From Actinomycetes bacterium (GTDB lineage: Bacteria > Actinomycetota > Acidimicrobiia > Acidimicrobiales > Microtrichaceae), in contig JAFAFN010000312.1 of the NCBI GenBank assembly GCA_023423475.1, positions 1 through 6,489 on the forward strand: a DNA stretch of 6,489 bases. The letters are read 5' to 3'. This document shows, piece by piece, positions 1 to 5,612 of this stretch (positions within the stretch are counted from its first letter, which is position 1; each line of letters begins with the position of its first letter). Below the pieces are notes generated by a model that was not told the DNA's origin, made no database searches, and saw only the letters and a program-made list of their open reading frames with translations. The position numbers and the translations under genes were made by a program.

Positions 1-208
1 CGGAACCGCCGTACTCCTTCGGCCAGGTCATGCCGAGCCAGCCCTTGTGGCCGATCTCCTTCATGAAGGCGCGGCGCTTCGGCGTGTCGACGATCTGCGC
101 CATGTTCTCGCGGGTGACGTCGAAGATGTCGATGTCGTCGTGCTCGTCGCAGAACGCGATCACTTCCTTCGCGAACGCCTGCTGCTCTTCTGAGAACTCG
201 AAATCCAT
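1..208 (-). CDS. acyl-CoA dehydrogenase, N-terminal fragment (runs off window)
   Basis: Reading the minus strand from the ATG at 208-206 gives 69 codons open to the window edge, beginning MDFEFSEEQQAFAKEV and ending with GWLGMTWPKEYGGS. This is the classic opening of a FadE-type acyl-CoA dehydrogenase: an N-terminal helix with the xFSEEQxxF pattern, then the G-W-L-G-x-x-W-P-x-E-Y-G-G motif near residue 60 that leads into the substrate/FAD domain. The family catalyses FAD-dependent alpha,beta-desaturation of acyl-CoA thioesters in the cytoplasm. The start is supported by a GGAG ribosome site five bases upstream (217-214). The catalytic base and FAD-binding segments lie outside the window, so chain-length or steroid specificity cannot be judged. 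The gene is divergent from the hydrolase gene and shares a 67-bp promoter region containing an inverted repeat. The family call is confident; the substrate is unknown. Confidence 0.9.
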   Translation of the reverse strand, partial: MDFEFSEEQQAFAKEVIAFCDEHDDIDIFDVTRENMAQIVDTPKRRAFMKEIGHKGWLGMTWPKEYGGS

Positions 209-213
209 CGTTG

Positions 214-217
214 CTCC
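214..217 (-). promoter_or_regulatory. ribosome binding site of the acyl-CoA dehydrogenase gene
   Basis: GGAG on the minus strand, five bases before the ATG at 208. It supports that start codon even though the rest of the gene is outside the window. Confidence 0.6.
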
Positions 218-227
218 GACCTCGTTA

Positions 228-244
228 TCTGACGACCCGTCAGA
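228..244. promoter_or_regulatory. candidate operator: perfect inverted repeat in divergent promoter region
   Basis: The arms are TCTGACG (228-234) and CGTCAGA (238-244), perfect complements of each other around the 3-base centre ACC. The 17-bp site lies between the divergent dehydrogenase and hydrolase genes. It sits immediately downstream of a possible minus-strand -10 box (TAGATT, 249-244), where the transcript of the dehydrogenase gene would begin, a usual position for a repressor site. Its size and symmetry suit a dimeric TetR- or GntR-type regulator. It does not match the KstR or KstR2 motifs as I remember them. Which protein binds is unknown; the TetR gene in this window is one candidate. 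Confidence 0.5.
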
Positions 245-249
245 ATCTA
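244..249 (-). promoter_or_regulatory. possible -10 box for the acyl-CoA dehydrogenase gene
   Basis: TAGATT on the minus strand fits the actinobacterial TAnnnT pattern. A start about 7 bases downstream would give a leader of roughly 30 bases carrying the GGAG site. No convincing -35 hexamer is visible, so the call is tentative. Confidence 0.3.
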
Positions 250-275
250 GGGGTGATCGGGCGCGACGGGCCACC

Positions 276-1838
276 GTGAGCGACGATGTCGCCGTGCGAC
301 TCGTCGACCACCCACCCTCCGCCCGGCCGTTCGCGGTGCTGCTCGCAGCCGTCGCGGTGCTCGCTGCCGCCGGTTGCACCGACGGCGACGACCGCGGCGA
401 CGGCCCGACGACCGCCTCGACACCGGGCACCGAGTCGCCAGCCGGTCCCAGCCCGACGCTCGTCGACGCGGACTGTCCCGACCCGACCACCCCATCGGGC
501 TCCGGTGCCGACGGGCGCATCACCTGCCGGCGACTGGTGGTCCCCGAGTCCAGGTCGCGCCCGGACGAACGGCAGGTCGAGCTGCCCGTGCTGACGTTCG
601 CGCCCGCCGGCGACGTCGCGGCCGCTCCGAGCTCGGCCGCTCCGGTGGTGTACCTGCACGGTGGCCCGGGCGGCGGTGCGACCCAGCAGTGGGCGACGTG
701 GTCCACCGTCGCGGACGCACTCGGCACCGAGGTGGTCGTGTACGACCAGCGCGGCGGCGGCGCGTCGGTCCCTCGGCTCGACTGCCCCGAGCACGCCGAC
801 GCGCTGGCCGACGGCCTCGGCGCCGCGGACGATCCAGAGCTGGAGCGCTCGGTCGTCGCAGATGCGCTCTCGGCCTGTCACGACCGACTCGTCCGCGACG
901 GCGTCGACCTGTCCGAGTACGACGTGGACGCCTCGGTCGCCGACCTCGACGATCTGCGTCGGGCACTGGGGGCGGAGCAGCTGCGGCTGGTCGCGAGCTC
1001 GTACGGCACCCGCCTGGCCCTGGAGTACGCAGCCGCACACCCCGACCGCGCGGCGTCGCTCGCGCTCGACTCGCTCGACCCGCCAGGTGCCACGCTGCCC
1101 GGTGGCGATGCGCGTGCGCTCGACCCCGCGGTCGAGCGACTCCTGGACGCGTGCTCGGCGGATCCCTCCTGCGCGACGGCGCATCCGGACCTCGGCTCCT
1201 CGTTGGACGCCGCTGTGTCCAGGGCCGATCGGACACCGCTGGTCATCGAGACCCCTGCCACCGACGAACGACCCGCAGGTCGGTTCACCCTGACCGGCGA
1301 CGATCTGCTCGCAGGGCTGTTCGCCGCGATGTACGACAGCGAGCTCATCCCCCTGCTGCCCGCTGCGATCGACGCCATCGCCGCAGGTGACGACTCGGTG
1401 CTCGCGTCGGTCGGGCCCCGAGTGGTCCCCGCGCTGTCCGCCGGCTCGATCGGCGCGCTGCTGAGCGTCAACTGCGCAGCGACCTCCGCGAGCTCGCCGG
1501 TCGAACCTCCCGTCGGTGCCTCGACGATCGCCCTCACTGGATGGGACCCGTACTGCCAGGAGTGGCCCGTCGACGCGTCGGCGTCCGCGGCACACGGCGT
1601 CGAGCCCGGCGTGCCGGTGCTCGTCGTGGCCGGCGAGCTGGATCCGATCACTCCGGCGACGACGTCTCGGCGTCTGGCCGACACCTGGGGGGCCACCTTG
1701 GTCGAGGTGCCCCGCGCAGGACACACACCGATGCTCGTCGACCCCTGCGCGAGAGCGGTGCTCCGCTCGTTCCTGGCGGATCCCGACGCGGTCGACACCG
1801 CCTGTGTCAGCCGCCTGGCGCCGACCCCGTTCGCCTGA
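276..1838 (+). CDS. predicted lipoprotein alpha/beta hydrolase, TAP-like (peptidase S33-type)
   Basis: A protein of 520 aa if begun at GTG 276; GTG 294 is the alternative, and no strong ribosome site decides between them. An n-region and hydrophobic stretch (residues about 15-32) end in AAAGC, so Cys34 is a probable lipidation site, although position -3 is Ala rather than the usual Leu. The mature part shows an alpha/beta-hydrolase fold: oxyanion motif HGGPG (128-132), YDQRGGG strand-loop, nucleophile elbow ASSYGT with Ser242, acid GELDP with Asp456, and AGHTP with His483. The last part resembles the TAP-like C-terminal domain found in Streptomyces tripeptidyl aminopeptidases and SlpD/SlpE-type proteins. 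Ten cysteines besides Cys34 suggest disulfides and a location outside the membrane. The likely activity is aminopeptidase or esterase; the substrate is not readable. It appears monocistronic. Confidence 0.85.
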   Translation: MSDDVAVRLVDHPPSARPFAVLLAAVAVLAAAGCTDGDDRGDGPTTASTPGTESPAGPSPTLVDADCPDPTTPSGSGADGRITCRRLVVPESRSRPDERQVELPVLTFAPAGDVAAAPSSAAPVVYLHGGPGGGATQQWATWSTVADALGTEVVVYDQRGGGASVPRLDCPEHADALADGLGAADDPELERSVVADALSACHDRLVRDGVDLSEYDVDASVADLDDLRRALGAEQLRLVASSYGTRLALEYAAAHPDRAASLALDSLDPPGATLPGGDARALDPAVERLLDACSADPSCATAHPDLGSSLDAAVSRADRTPLVIETPATDERPAGRFTLTGDDLLAGLFAAMYDSELIPLLPAAIDAIAAGDDSVLASVGPRVVPALSAGSIGALLSVNCAATSASSPVEPPVGASTIALTGWDPYCQEWPVDASASAAHGVEPGVPVLVVAGELDPITPATTSRRLADTWGATLVEVPRAGHTPMLVDPCARAVLRSFLADPDAVDTACVSRLAPTPFA

Positions 1839-1876
1839 CATCACCCGAGCGTCGTCTCGAGAGTTGAGCGAAGCCC

Positions 1877-1907
1877 TTGCACAATGGTGTGTGAGACACA
1901 CTATAAT
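1877..1907 (+). promoter_or_regulatory. padR promoter giving a leaderless or near-leaderless transcript
   Basis: A perfect TATAAT lies at 1902-1907, unusual in such GC-rich DNA. A TTGCAC element at 1877-1882 may be the -35 box, with a rather long 19-base spacer. Transcription would start about 1913-1917, at or just before the ATG at 1917, and there is no Shine-Dalgarno sequence ahead of that ATG. Leaderless genes are common in actinobacteria. This promoter also argues against an in-frame ATG at 1884, which lies upstream of the -10 box. Confidence 0.7.
1884..1904. promoter_or_regulatory. candidate PadR operator (near-perfect 21-bp palindrome)
   Basis: The left arm is ATGGTGTGT (1884-1892), the centre GAG (1893-1895) and the right arm ACACACTAT (1896-1904). 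Eight of the nine arm positions pair; G1886 opposite T1902 is the only mismatch. The right arm overlaps the first bases of TATAAT, and the palindrome fills the space between -35 and -10, so a bound dimer would block RNA polymerase. PadR proteins commonly repress their own genes at palindromes with ATGT- or GTGT-like half sites. Autoregulation here is inferred from position. Confidence 0.6.
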
Positions 1908-1916
1908 GAGTCGCAC

Positions 1917-2306
1917 ATGGCCCCGACCGACCGATCGCCCTCGTCCGCCGATCAGGACGCCGCCCTGGACACGCACCTCCAGGAGCTCCGCCGCGGCACC
2001 GTCGTGCTCGCCTGCCTGCGGGTCCTGCGCTCCCCCGGCTACGGCTACGCGCTGCTCGAGTCGCTCGAGTCCGCCGGCTTCGAGGTCCAGGGCAACACGC
2101 TCTACCCGTTGCTGCGCCGACTCGAGTCGCAAGGACTGCTCGAGAGCGACTGGAACACCGACGAGTCCAGGCCTCGCAAGTTCTACCGGACCACCCGCGC
2201 CGGCGAGGCGGTCGCCACGGCGCTGCTGGCGGACTGGGCACGGCTCGACGACGCCATCGGGGCGCTCGGCGACGCCCCGACTCCCGAGGAAGGAGACCCC
2301 TCATGA
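1917..2306 (+). CDS. PadR-family winged-helix transcriptional regulator
   Basis: A cytoplasmic DNA-binding protein of 129 aa, the usual size of small PadR (PadR-s1-like) regulators. The winged helix covers about residues 24-105: the opening helix LRRGTVVLACLRVL, the GYGYALLESL helix (41-50), the recognition region GNTLYPLLRRLESQGLLES (59-77), and the wing RKFYRTTRAGE (87-97), in which the Y-R-x-T-x-x-G signature of PadR is seen. The C-terminal helix (about 98-117) would dimerise the protein. The ATG at 1917 is chosen because the TATAAT lies just upstream and a start at 1884 would fall inside the promoter. The gene overlaps the next by ATGA, so regulator and membrane protein are made together. 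It probably represses its own promoter through the palindrome at 1884-1904. No ligand-binding domain is present; the signal is unknown. Confidence 0.93.
   Translation: MAPTDRSPSSADQDAALDTHLQELRRGTVVLACLRVLRSPGYGYALLESLESAGFEVQGNTLYPLLRRLESQGLLESDWNTDESRPRKFYRTTRAGEAVATALLADWARLDDAIGALGDAPTPEEGDPS
2286..2295 (+). promoter_or_regulatory. strong ribosome binding site of the membrane-protein gene
   Basis: GAGGAAGGAG lies inside the end of the padR gene, seven bases before the ATG at 2303. It is the strongest Shine-Dalgarno in the window. With the ATGA overlap it allows both independent and coupled initiation of the second gene. Confidence 0.8.
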
Positions 2307-3265
2307 TCACATCCACGCTGACCGACCGCTACGTCGACGTGGCGATGCGCGGCATCGCTCCCGAGGACCGTGCGGATCTCGAGCTCGAACTCCGCGGCCT
2401 CATCGAGGACGCGATCGATGCTCGCCTGGACGACGGTGCCGTCGACCGCGACGAGGCCGAGTCGGCCGCGCTGGTCGAGCTCGGTGACCCGTCCCTGCTC
2501 GCCGAGAAGTACCGGGGTCGACCGACCTACGTCATCGGGCCGGCGTACTTCCACCAGTGGCGAGCACTGCTCAAGGTCCTGCTCACAGTGCTCGTCCCGC
2601 TCCTGGCCCTGCTCGCCGGATTCGGTGCCGCGACCGACGGAGACGGGGTCGCCGACGTCGTCGGTGCCGCGGTGGGGGCCGGCATCTCGATCGCGGTCCA
2701 GGTGGCCTTCTGGACGACGCTGGTCTTCGCCCTGATCGAACGGGCGCAGCCCGAGCCCGGCACCGAGGACCGACGGGAGTGGAGCCCCGCCGACCTGCCC
2801 GAGGTGGTCGACGGTTCGGTGACCGCCGGCGACACGGCGATGACCGTCGTGGTGTCGGCGCTCACGATCGCCGCCATGTTCTGGCAGCGCGGCTCGACCT
2901 GGTTGACCGATGGCGGCGCTCCGGTCCCGATCCTGGATCCGGACAACTGGACGCTGTGGTGGCCGCTGCTGATCGTGCTCCTCGTCGTCGAGGCGGTGCT
3001 CGCCGTCCTCGCGTTCCGACGTCGTCGATGGACCCCGGTGCTGTTCTGCCAGTACGCCGCGGTGCAGGTGGCCTTCGCCGCGACCGTGCTCGCGCTCATC
3101 GCGAACGACGGGTTCCTCAACCCCGAGTTCGTCGCCCTGCTCGACTGGGGCGACGTCGACGACCCGTCCACGATCCTGAACGCCACGATCGCCATCGGCG
3201 TCGTCGCGGTCACGGTGTGGGACCTGGTCGACACGGGGCTCGCCCTGCGGCGCTCCCGCCGCTGA
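2303..3265 (+). CDS. six-helix membrane protein with N-terminal HAAS/permease-prefix-like domain
   Basis: A protein of 320 aa. Residues 1-75 are a soluble, charged helical domain (TLTDRYVDVAMRGI, then ELELRGLIEDAIDARL, ending in ELGDPSLLAEKYRGRP). This resembles the HAAS / permease-prefix domains that typically occur beside PadR regulators, where they are thought to be partner or signalling domains. About six hydrophobic segments follow at residues 88-109, 117-146, 174-194, 217-237, 245-268 and 292-312, with an RR-rich end. No ATPase, transporter or enzyme motif is visible in the membrane part. The ATG at 2303 overlaps the padR stop as ATGA, so the two are co-expressed. By analogy with PadR-HAAS pairs the protein may sense membrane or envelope state and influence PadR, but its biochemical role is unknown. 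Family assignment is from pattern memory; the topology is seen in the sequence. Confidence 0.75.
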   Translation: MITSTLTDRYVDVAMRGIAPEDRADLELELRGLIEDAIDARLDDGAVDRDEAESAALVELGDPSLLAEKYRGRPTYVIGPAYFHQWRALLKVLLTVLVPLLALLAGFGAATDGDGVADVVGAAVGAGISIAVQVAFWTTLVFALIERAQPEPGTEDRREWSPADLPEVVDGSVTAGDTAMTVVVSALTIAAMFWQRGSTWLTDGGAPVPILDPDNWTLWWPLLIVLLVVEAVLAVLAFRRRRWTPVLFCQYAAVQVAFAATVLALIANDGFLNPEFVALLDWGDVDDPSTILNATIAIGVVAVTVWDLVDTGLALRRSRR

Positions 3266-3266
3266 G

Positions 3267-3974
3267 CTAGGCGGCCGGTGGCGTCCGGCCGGTGACGCCC
3301 GAGTAGATCAGCCGTGCCATCGTCGCCCTGGTGGCCTCCCGAGAGATGCCCGCCGCCTCCATGCCGAACTGGTGCGCGGCGACGTGGGCCAGCATCGACA
3401 CGAGCACCGCGGCGGTCGCCTCGGGGTCGAGCTCGGGTGGGGCGATGCCGATCGACTGCTGGTCGGCGATCACCTGGGTGGCCGCCACGGTGAACTTGTT
3501 GAGCAGCTGGGTGCGGCATCCCCGGAACCGCTGGTCGCCCTCGAGCGCGGCGAGGTCGATGACCGCCATCAGTGCGGAGTGATCGGCCCAGAACTCGAGG
3601 AACGACGTCGAGATCGCCTCGCACGCCTCGTAACCCGCACGTCCCTCCCAGTTGGCCTCGCGCATCGGGCGCGTCAGCCGCTCGCCGCCCTCGCCGACGA
3701 GGCCGTCGGCGAGTGCCAGCAGCGCGGACTCGGCATCGGGGAAGTACTGGTAGAAGGTCGCCGGCGAGGTCCCGGCCTCTCGAGCGATGTCGACGACCTT
3801 GAGGTCGCGGTACGACGTCGTCTCGAGCAGCACGCTGGTCTGCTCGAGCAGCCGCTGGCGCGTGGCCATGCCACGGCGCCCCGGCACCCGACCGTCCACC
3901 GCACGCAGGTCCGACGAGGTGTCGTCGGCCGCGTCCGCCGAGGGCGGGACTGAGGGGGTGTCAGGACTCGTCAC
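3267..3974 (-). CDS. TetR-family transcriptional regulator
   Basis: A protein of 235 aa with a GTG start. Residues 1-22 are polar and probably disordered. The DNA-binding domain follows at about 36-90, with a first helix TRQRLLEQTSVLL and the TetR helix-turn-helix LKVVDIAREAGTSPATFYQYFPDAES (58-83), where the T-x-x-x-F-Y-x-Y-F signature is clear. The remaining helices (about 95-232) form a ligand and dimer domain whose ligand cannot be deduced. No strong ribosome site precedes the GTG, but the stop of the DUF4112 gene is only 18 bp upstream, so it may be expressed as the last gene of the minus-strand operon. It is a reasonable candidate regulator of the acyl-CoA ligase/oxidoreductase genes or of the inverted repeat at 228-244; neither link is shown by the sequence. 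It converges on the membrane-protein gene, one base separating the stops. Confidence 0.92.
   Translation of the reverse strand: MTSPDTPSVPPSADAADDTSSDLRAVDGRVPGRRGMATRQRLLEQTSVLLETTSYRDLKVVDIAREAGTSPATFYQYFPDAESALLALADGLVGEGGERLTRPMREANWEGRAGYEACEAISTSFLEFWADHSALMAVIDLAALEGDQRFRGCRTQLLNKFTVAATQVIADQQSIGIAPPELDPEATAAVLVSMLAHVAAHQFGMEAAGISREATRATMARLIYSGVTGRTPPAA
3272..3299. terminator. possible bidirectional hairpin between convergent genes
   Basis: Two mutually exclusive stems lie just past the membrane-protein stop and inside the last codons of the TetR gene. One pairs CGGCCGG (3272-3278) with CCGGCCG (3285-3291); the other pairs GGCGTC (3280-3285) with GACGCC (3294-3299). Neither has a T-tract, so intrinsic termination is uncertain, and GC-rich coding DNA often gives such stems by chance. 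Confidence 0.25.
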
Positions 3975-3992
3975 GGCCCCGAAACTACCGAG

Positions 3993-4739
3993 TCAGAAGA
4001 TCTTCGACAGGATCCAGACGAACACCGCGGTCGCAGCGATCGTCGTGACCACCAACATGACGAGGCTGAACACCGCGACGGCCACCGTCGCGAACAGCAC
4101 GCCGAGGCTCGATCGACGGGTCGCCCGCCGGTCGGCGAGGTCCTTCTCGATCAGCTTCACGTTGCGCATGTTCGACTTGAAGACCATGTCGAACACCACT
4201 CCGCCGAAGGGGACCATGCCGGCGACGGTCTCGTAGCCGACGTTGAGCAGCATCCGCAGCGTCGTCGGGATGGTCACCCCGGCGGCCACGCCCGCGAGCA
4301 CGATCGACATCGACATCACGAAGCCGGCCACGTCACCGGCGACGGGGACCATCGCGATGACGCCGTCGACACCGATGTGACGCCCGTTGGTCCCGGGGAT
4401 GGGGATCGAGTCGTCGAGGAACCAGGCGAAGCGCCGCATCCACTCAGGGACGGGACGCGAGTTCGGGACGTCCTTGCCGCGGCTGTGGCGGATGTCGTGC
4501 AGGGCCTGACTGGCCGCCGGACCGAAGCCCTTCTCACGGGGGACCAGGTCGGTGCCCGTCTCGTCGCTCCCGTGCACCGGCTCACCGGTCGGGGGCGGGT
4601 ACGTGGGTGTGCCCGGTGCGCTCGGCGGCGCGCCGGTTGCGCCCGGCCCGGGCGGGGGCGGCGGAGGAGGTGGGGGCGGCCCGTCGCGGTAGACCTCCCG
4701 ACCCTCGATGGGCCCGACCTCTCGGGGCTCGGCGTTCAC
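3993..4739 (-). CDS. DUF4112 membrane protein with proline-rich N-terminus
   Basis: A protein of 248 aa from a GTG start 12 bp after the oxidoreductase stop. Residues 1-60 are low-complexity and proline/glycine rich, with ten consecutive prolines at 21-30. Residues about 100-205 match the DUF4112 pattern: FLDDSIPIPGTNGRHIGVDG, then MVPVAGDVAGF, a hydrophobic stretch, GMVPFGGVVFDMVFKSNMRN and a charged helix LIEKDLADRR. A last strong membrane helix spans about 213-243 and the protein ends SKIF. DUF4112 proteins are membrane associated and have no assigned function that I know of. The proline-rich segment is presumably cytoplasmic and may bind a partner or tether the protein. Its place between metabolic genes suggests co-expression but not a role. 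If the first 99 residues were not translated, Met101 could be an alternative start, though codon use supports the longer form. Confidence 0.85.
   Translation of the reverse strand: MNAEPREVGPIEGREVYRDGPPPPPPPPPPGPGATGAPPSAPGTPTYPPPTGEPVHGSDETGTDLVPREKGFGPAASQALHDIRHSRGKDVPNSRPVPEWMRRFAWFLDDSIPIPGTNGRHIGVDGVIAMVPVAGDVAGFVMSMSIVLAGVAAGVTIPTTLRMLLNVGYETVAGMVPFGGVVFDMVFKSNMRNVKLIEKDLADRRATRRSSLGVLFATVAVAVFSLVMLVVTTIAATAVFVWILSKIF
4650..4679. repeat. G-rich tract encoding ten prolines (minus strand)
   Basis: On the plus strand this 30-bp tract has eight G runs, including GGG at 4650, and GGGGG at 4654 and 4672, separated by single C, A or T bases. On the minus strand it reads as ten proline codons using CCG, CCC, CCA and CCT. 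The codons are mixed, so it is not a simple trinucleotide expansion. The G-rich strand is the transcription template. Confidence 0.8.
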
Positions 4740-4751
4740 GCCGAACAGTCT

Positions 4752-5612
4752 CTACGCGATGAAGCGATCCGCGTAGGCGCGGATCATCTCTTCGGCCCGA
4801 TCGATCTCAGGTGCGGCGATGCCGCCGTTGAACCACGACGAGGTGAGGATCGTCGTGACGCCCGCGGCCTCGAGCTCCTCGAGCACGTCGGGCTTCGGTG
4901 CCACCAGCGGCGAGCAGATGATCTCGAACGGGCGGTCGGCCGTGCCGGCGTCCTCGCGTGCCTGGCGGATCGACTCGCAGTGGGCGAACACCTCGGGCAG
5001 CTCGTAGTGCATGCCGAGCCATCCGTCGCCGATGCGTGCCGCGCGTCGGAAGGCGAGCTCGGAGTGGCCGCCGACGTAGATCGGCACCGGTGCGGGAGGC
5101 GCAGGGCGCATCTCGACGGGGCCGAAGTCGTAGAACTCGCCGTGGTGCTCGACCCACCCGCCGGACCAGAGCTGACGCATGACCTCGACCATCTCGTCCA
5201 TGCGTGCGCCGCGCTTCGCGAAGGGTTGTTCGAGCAGCTCGAACTCCTCGCGCATCCAGCCGGCACCGATGCCGAGTCCGACGCGACCGTTCGAGAGGAA
5301 CGCCGCGGTGCCGACGGCCTTGGCGACCACGAACGGGTTGCGCGCCGGCAGCACGTACACGTTGGTGACGAACTTGAGCCTCGTGGTGACCGCGGCCATC
5401 CCACCGATCGCGACCCACGCATCCGGCCAGGACTCGTCGGAGTCGAACAGCGGCGTCCCGTCGGGTGTGTACGGGTACTTCGAGTCCAGGTCCTGGGGGA
5501 ACACCGCGTGGTCGGACACCGCGACGGAGTCGAAGCCGACGTCCTCGCAGAGCTTCGCCAGCCGGTTCCAGTGCTCCGGGCGAGCCCCGATCAGACCGTG
5601 GCAGAACTTCAT
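4752..5612 (-). CDS. LLM-class F420-dependent oxidoreductase
   Basis: A protein of 286 aa with the bacterial-luciferase-like TIM-barrel fold, close to the usual size of the TIGR03619-type F420-dependent subgroup. Visible features are the start MKFCHGLIGARPEHW, the GFDSVAVSDH strand with His35, the LPARNPFVVAKAVGTAAFLS block (88-107) followed by GRVGLGIGAGWMREEF (109-124), which is the family signature, PIYVGGHS (177-184) and ARIGDGWLG (192-200). F420 rather than FMN use is inferred from the subgroup. Such enzymes move hydride between cofactor F420 and alcohols, ketones or enones in the cytoplasm. The ATG at 5612 overlaps the ligase stop as ATGA and has a good ribosome site, so the two are translationally coupled. 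This suggests action on a substrate or CoA ester of the same pathway. Substrate unknown. Confidence 0.9.
   Translation of the reverse strand: MKFCHGLIGARPEHWNRLAKLCEDVGFDSVAVSDHAVFPQDLDSKYPYTPDGTPLFDSDESWPDAWVAIGGMAAVTTRLKFVTNVYVLPARNPFVVAKAVGTAAFLSNGRVGLGIGAGWMREEFELLEQPFAKRGARMDEMVEVMRQLWSGGWVEHHGEFYDFGPVEMRPAPPAPVPIYVGGHSELAFRRAARIGDGWLGMHYELPEVFAHCESIRQAREDAGTADRPFEIICSPLVAPKPDVLEELEAAGVTTILTSSWFNGGIAAPEIDRAEEMIRAYADRFIA

Noticed and set aside
1847..1876. Sequence resembling dispersed TCTCGAGA / TTGAGCGAAG-type intergenic repeats of high-GC genomes, including an 8-bp palindrome at 1855-1862
   Set aside because: Only one short copy is visible in the window and the resemblance is from memory. 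It is too short and unstructured to call a repeat or terminator without the whole genome.
1884..1916. Upstream in-frame ATG at 1884 as the padR start
   Set aside because: It would lie inside the operator and ahead of the TATAAT box, has no ribosome site, and the added residues (MVCETHYNESH) are simply the translated palindrome.
240..2132. Very long minus-strand open frame (630 codons) opposite the hydrolase and padR genes
   Set aside because: It is rich in Arg and Gly, has no domain signature and lies antisense to two genes with clear catalytic and winged-helix motifs. Stop codons are rare by chance at this GC content.
3965..3994. Inverted repeat GACTCG...CGAGTC around the TetR start, considered as an autoregulatory operator
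   Set aside because: Six-base arms with an 18-base spacer, one arm inside the coding sequence, and no promoter seen nearby; likely chance.
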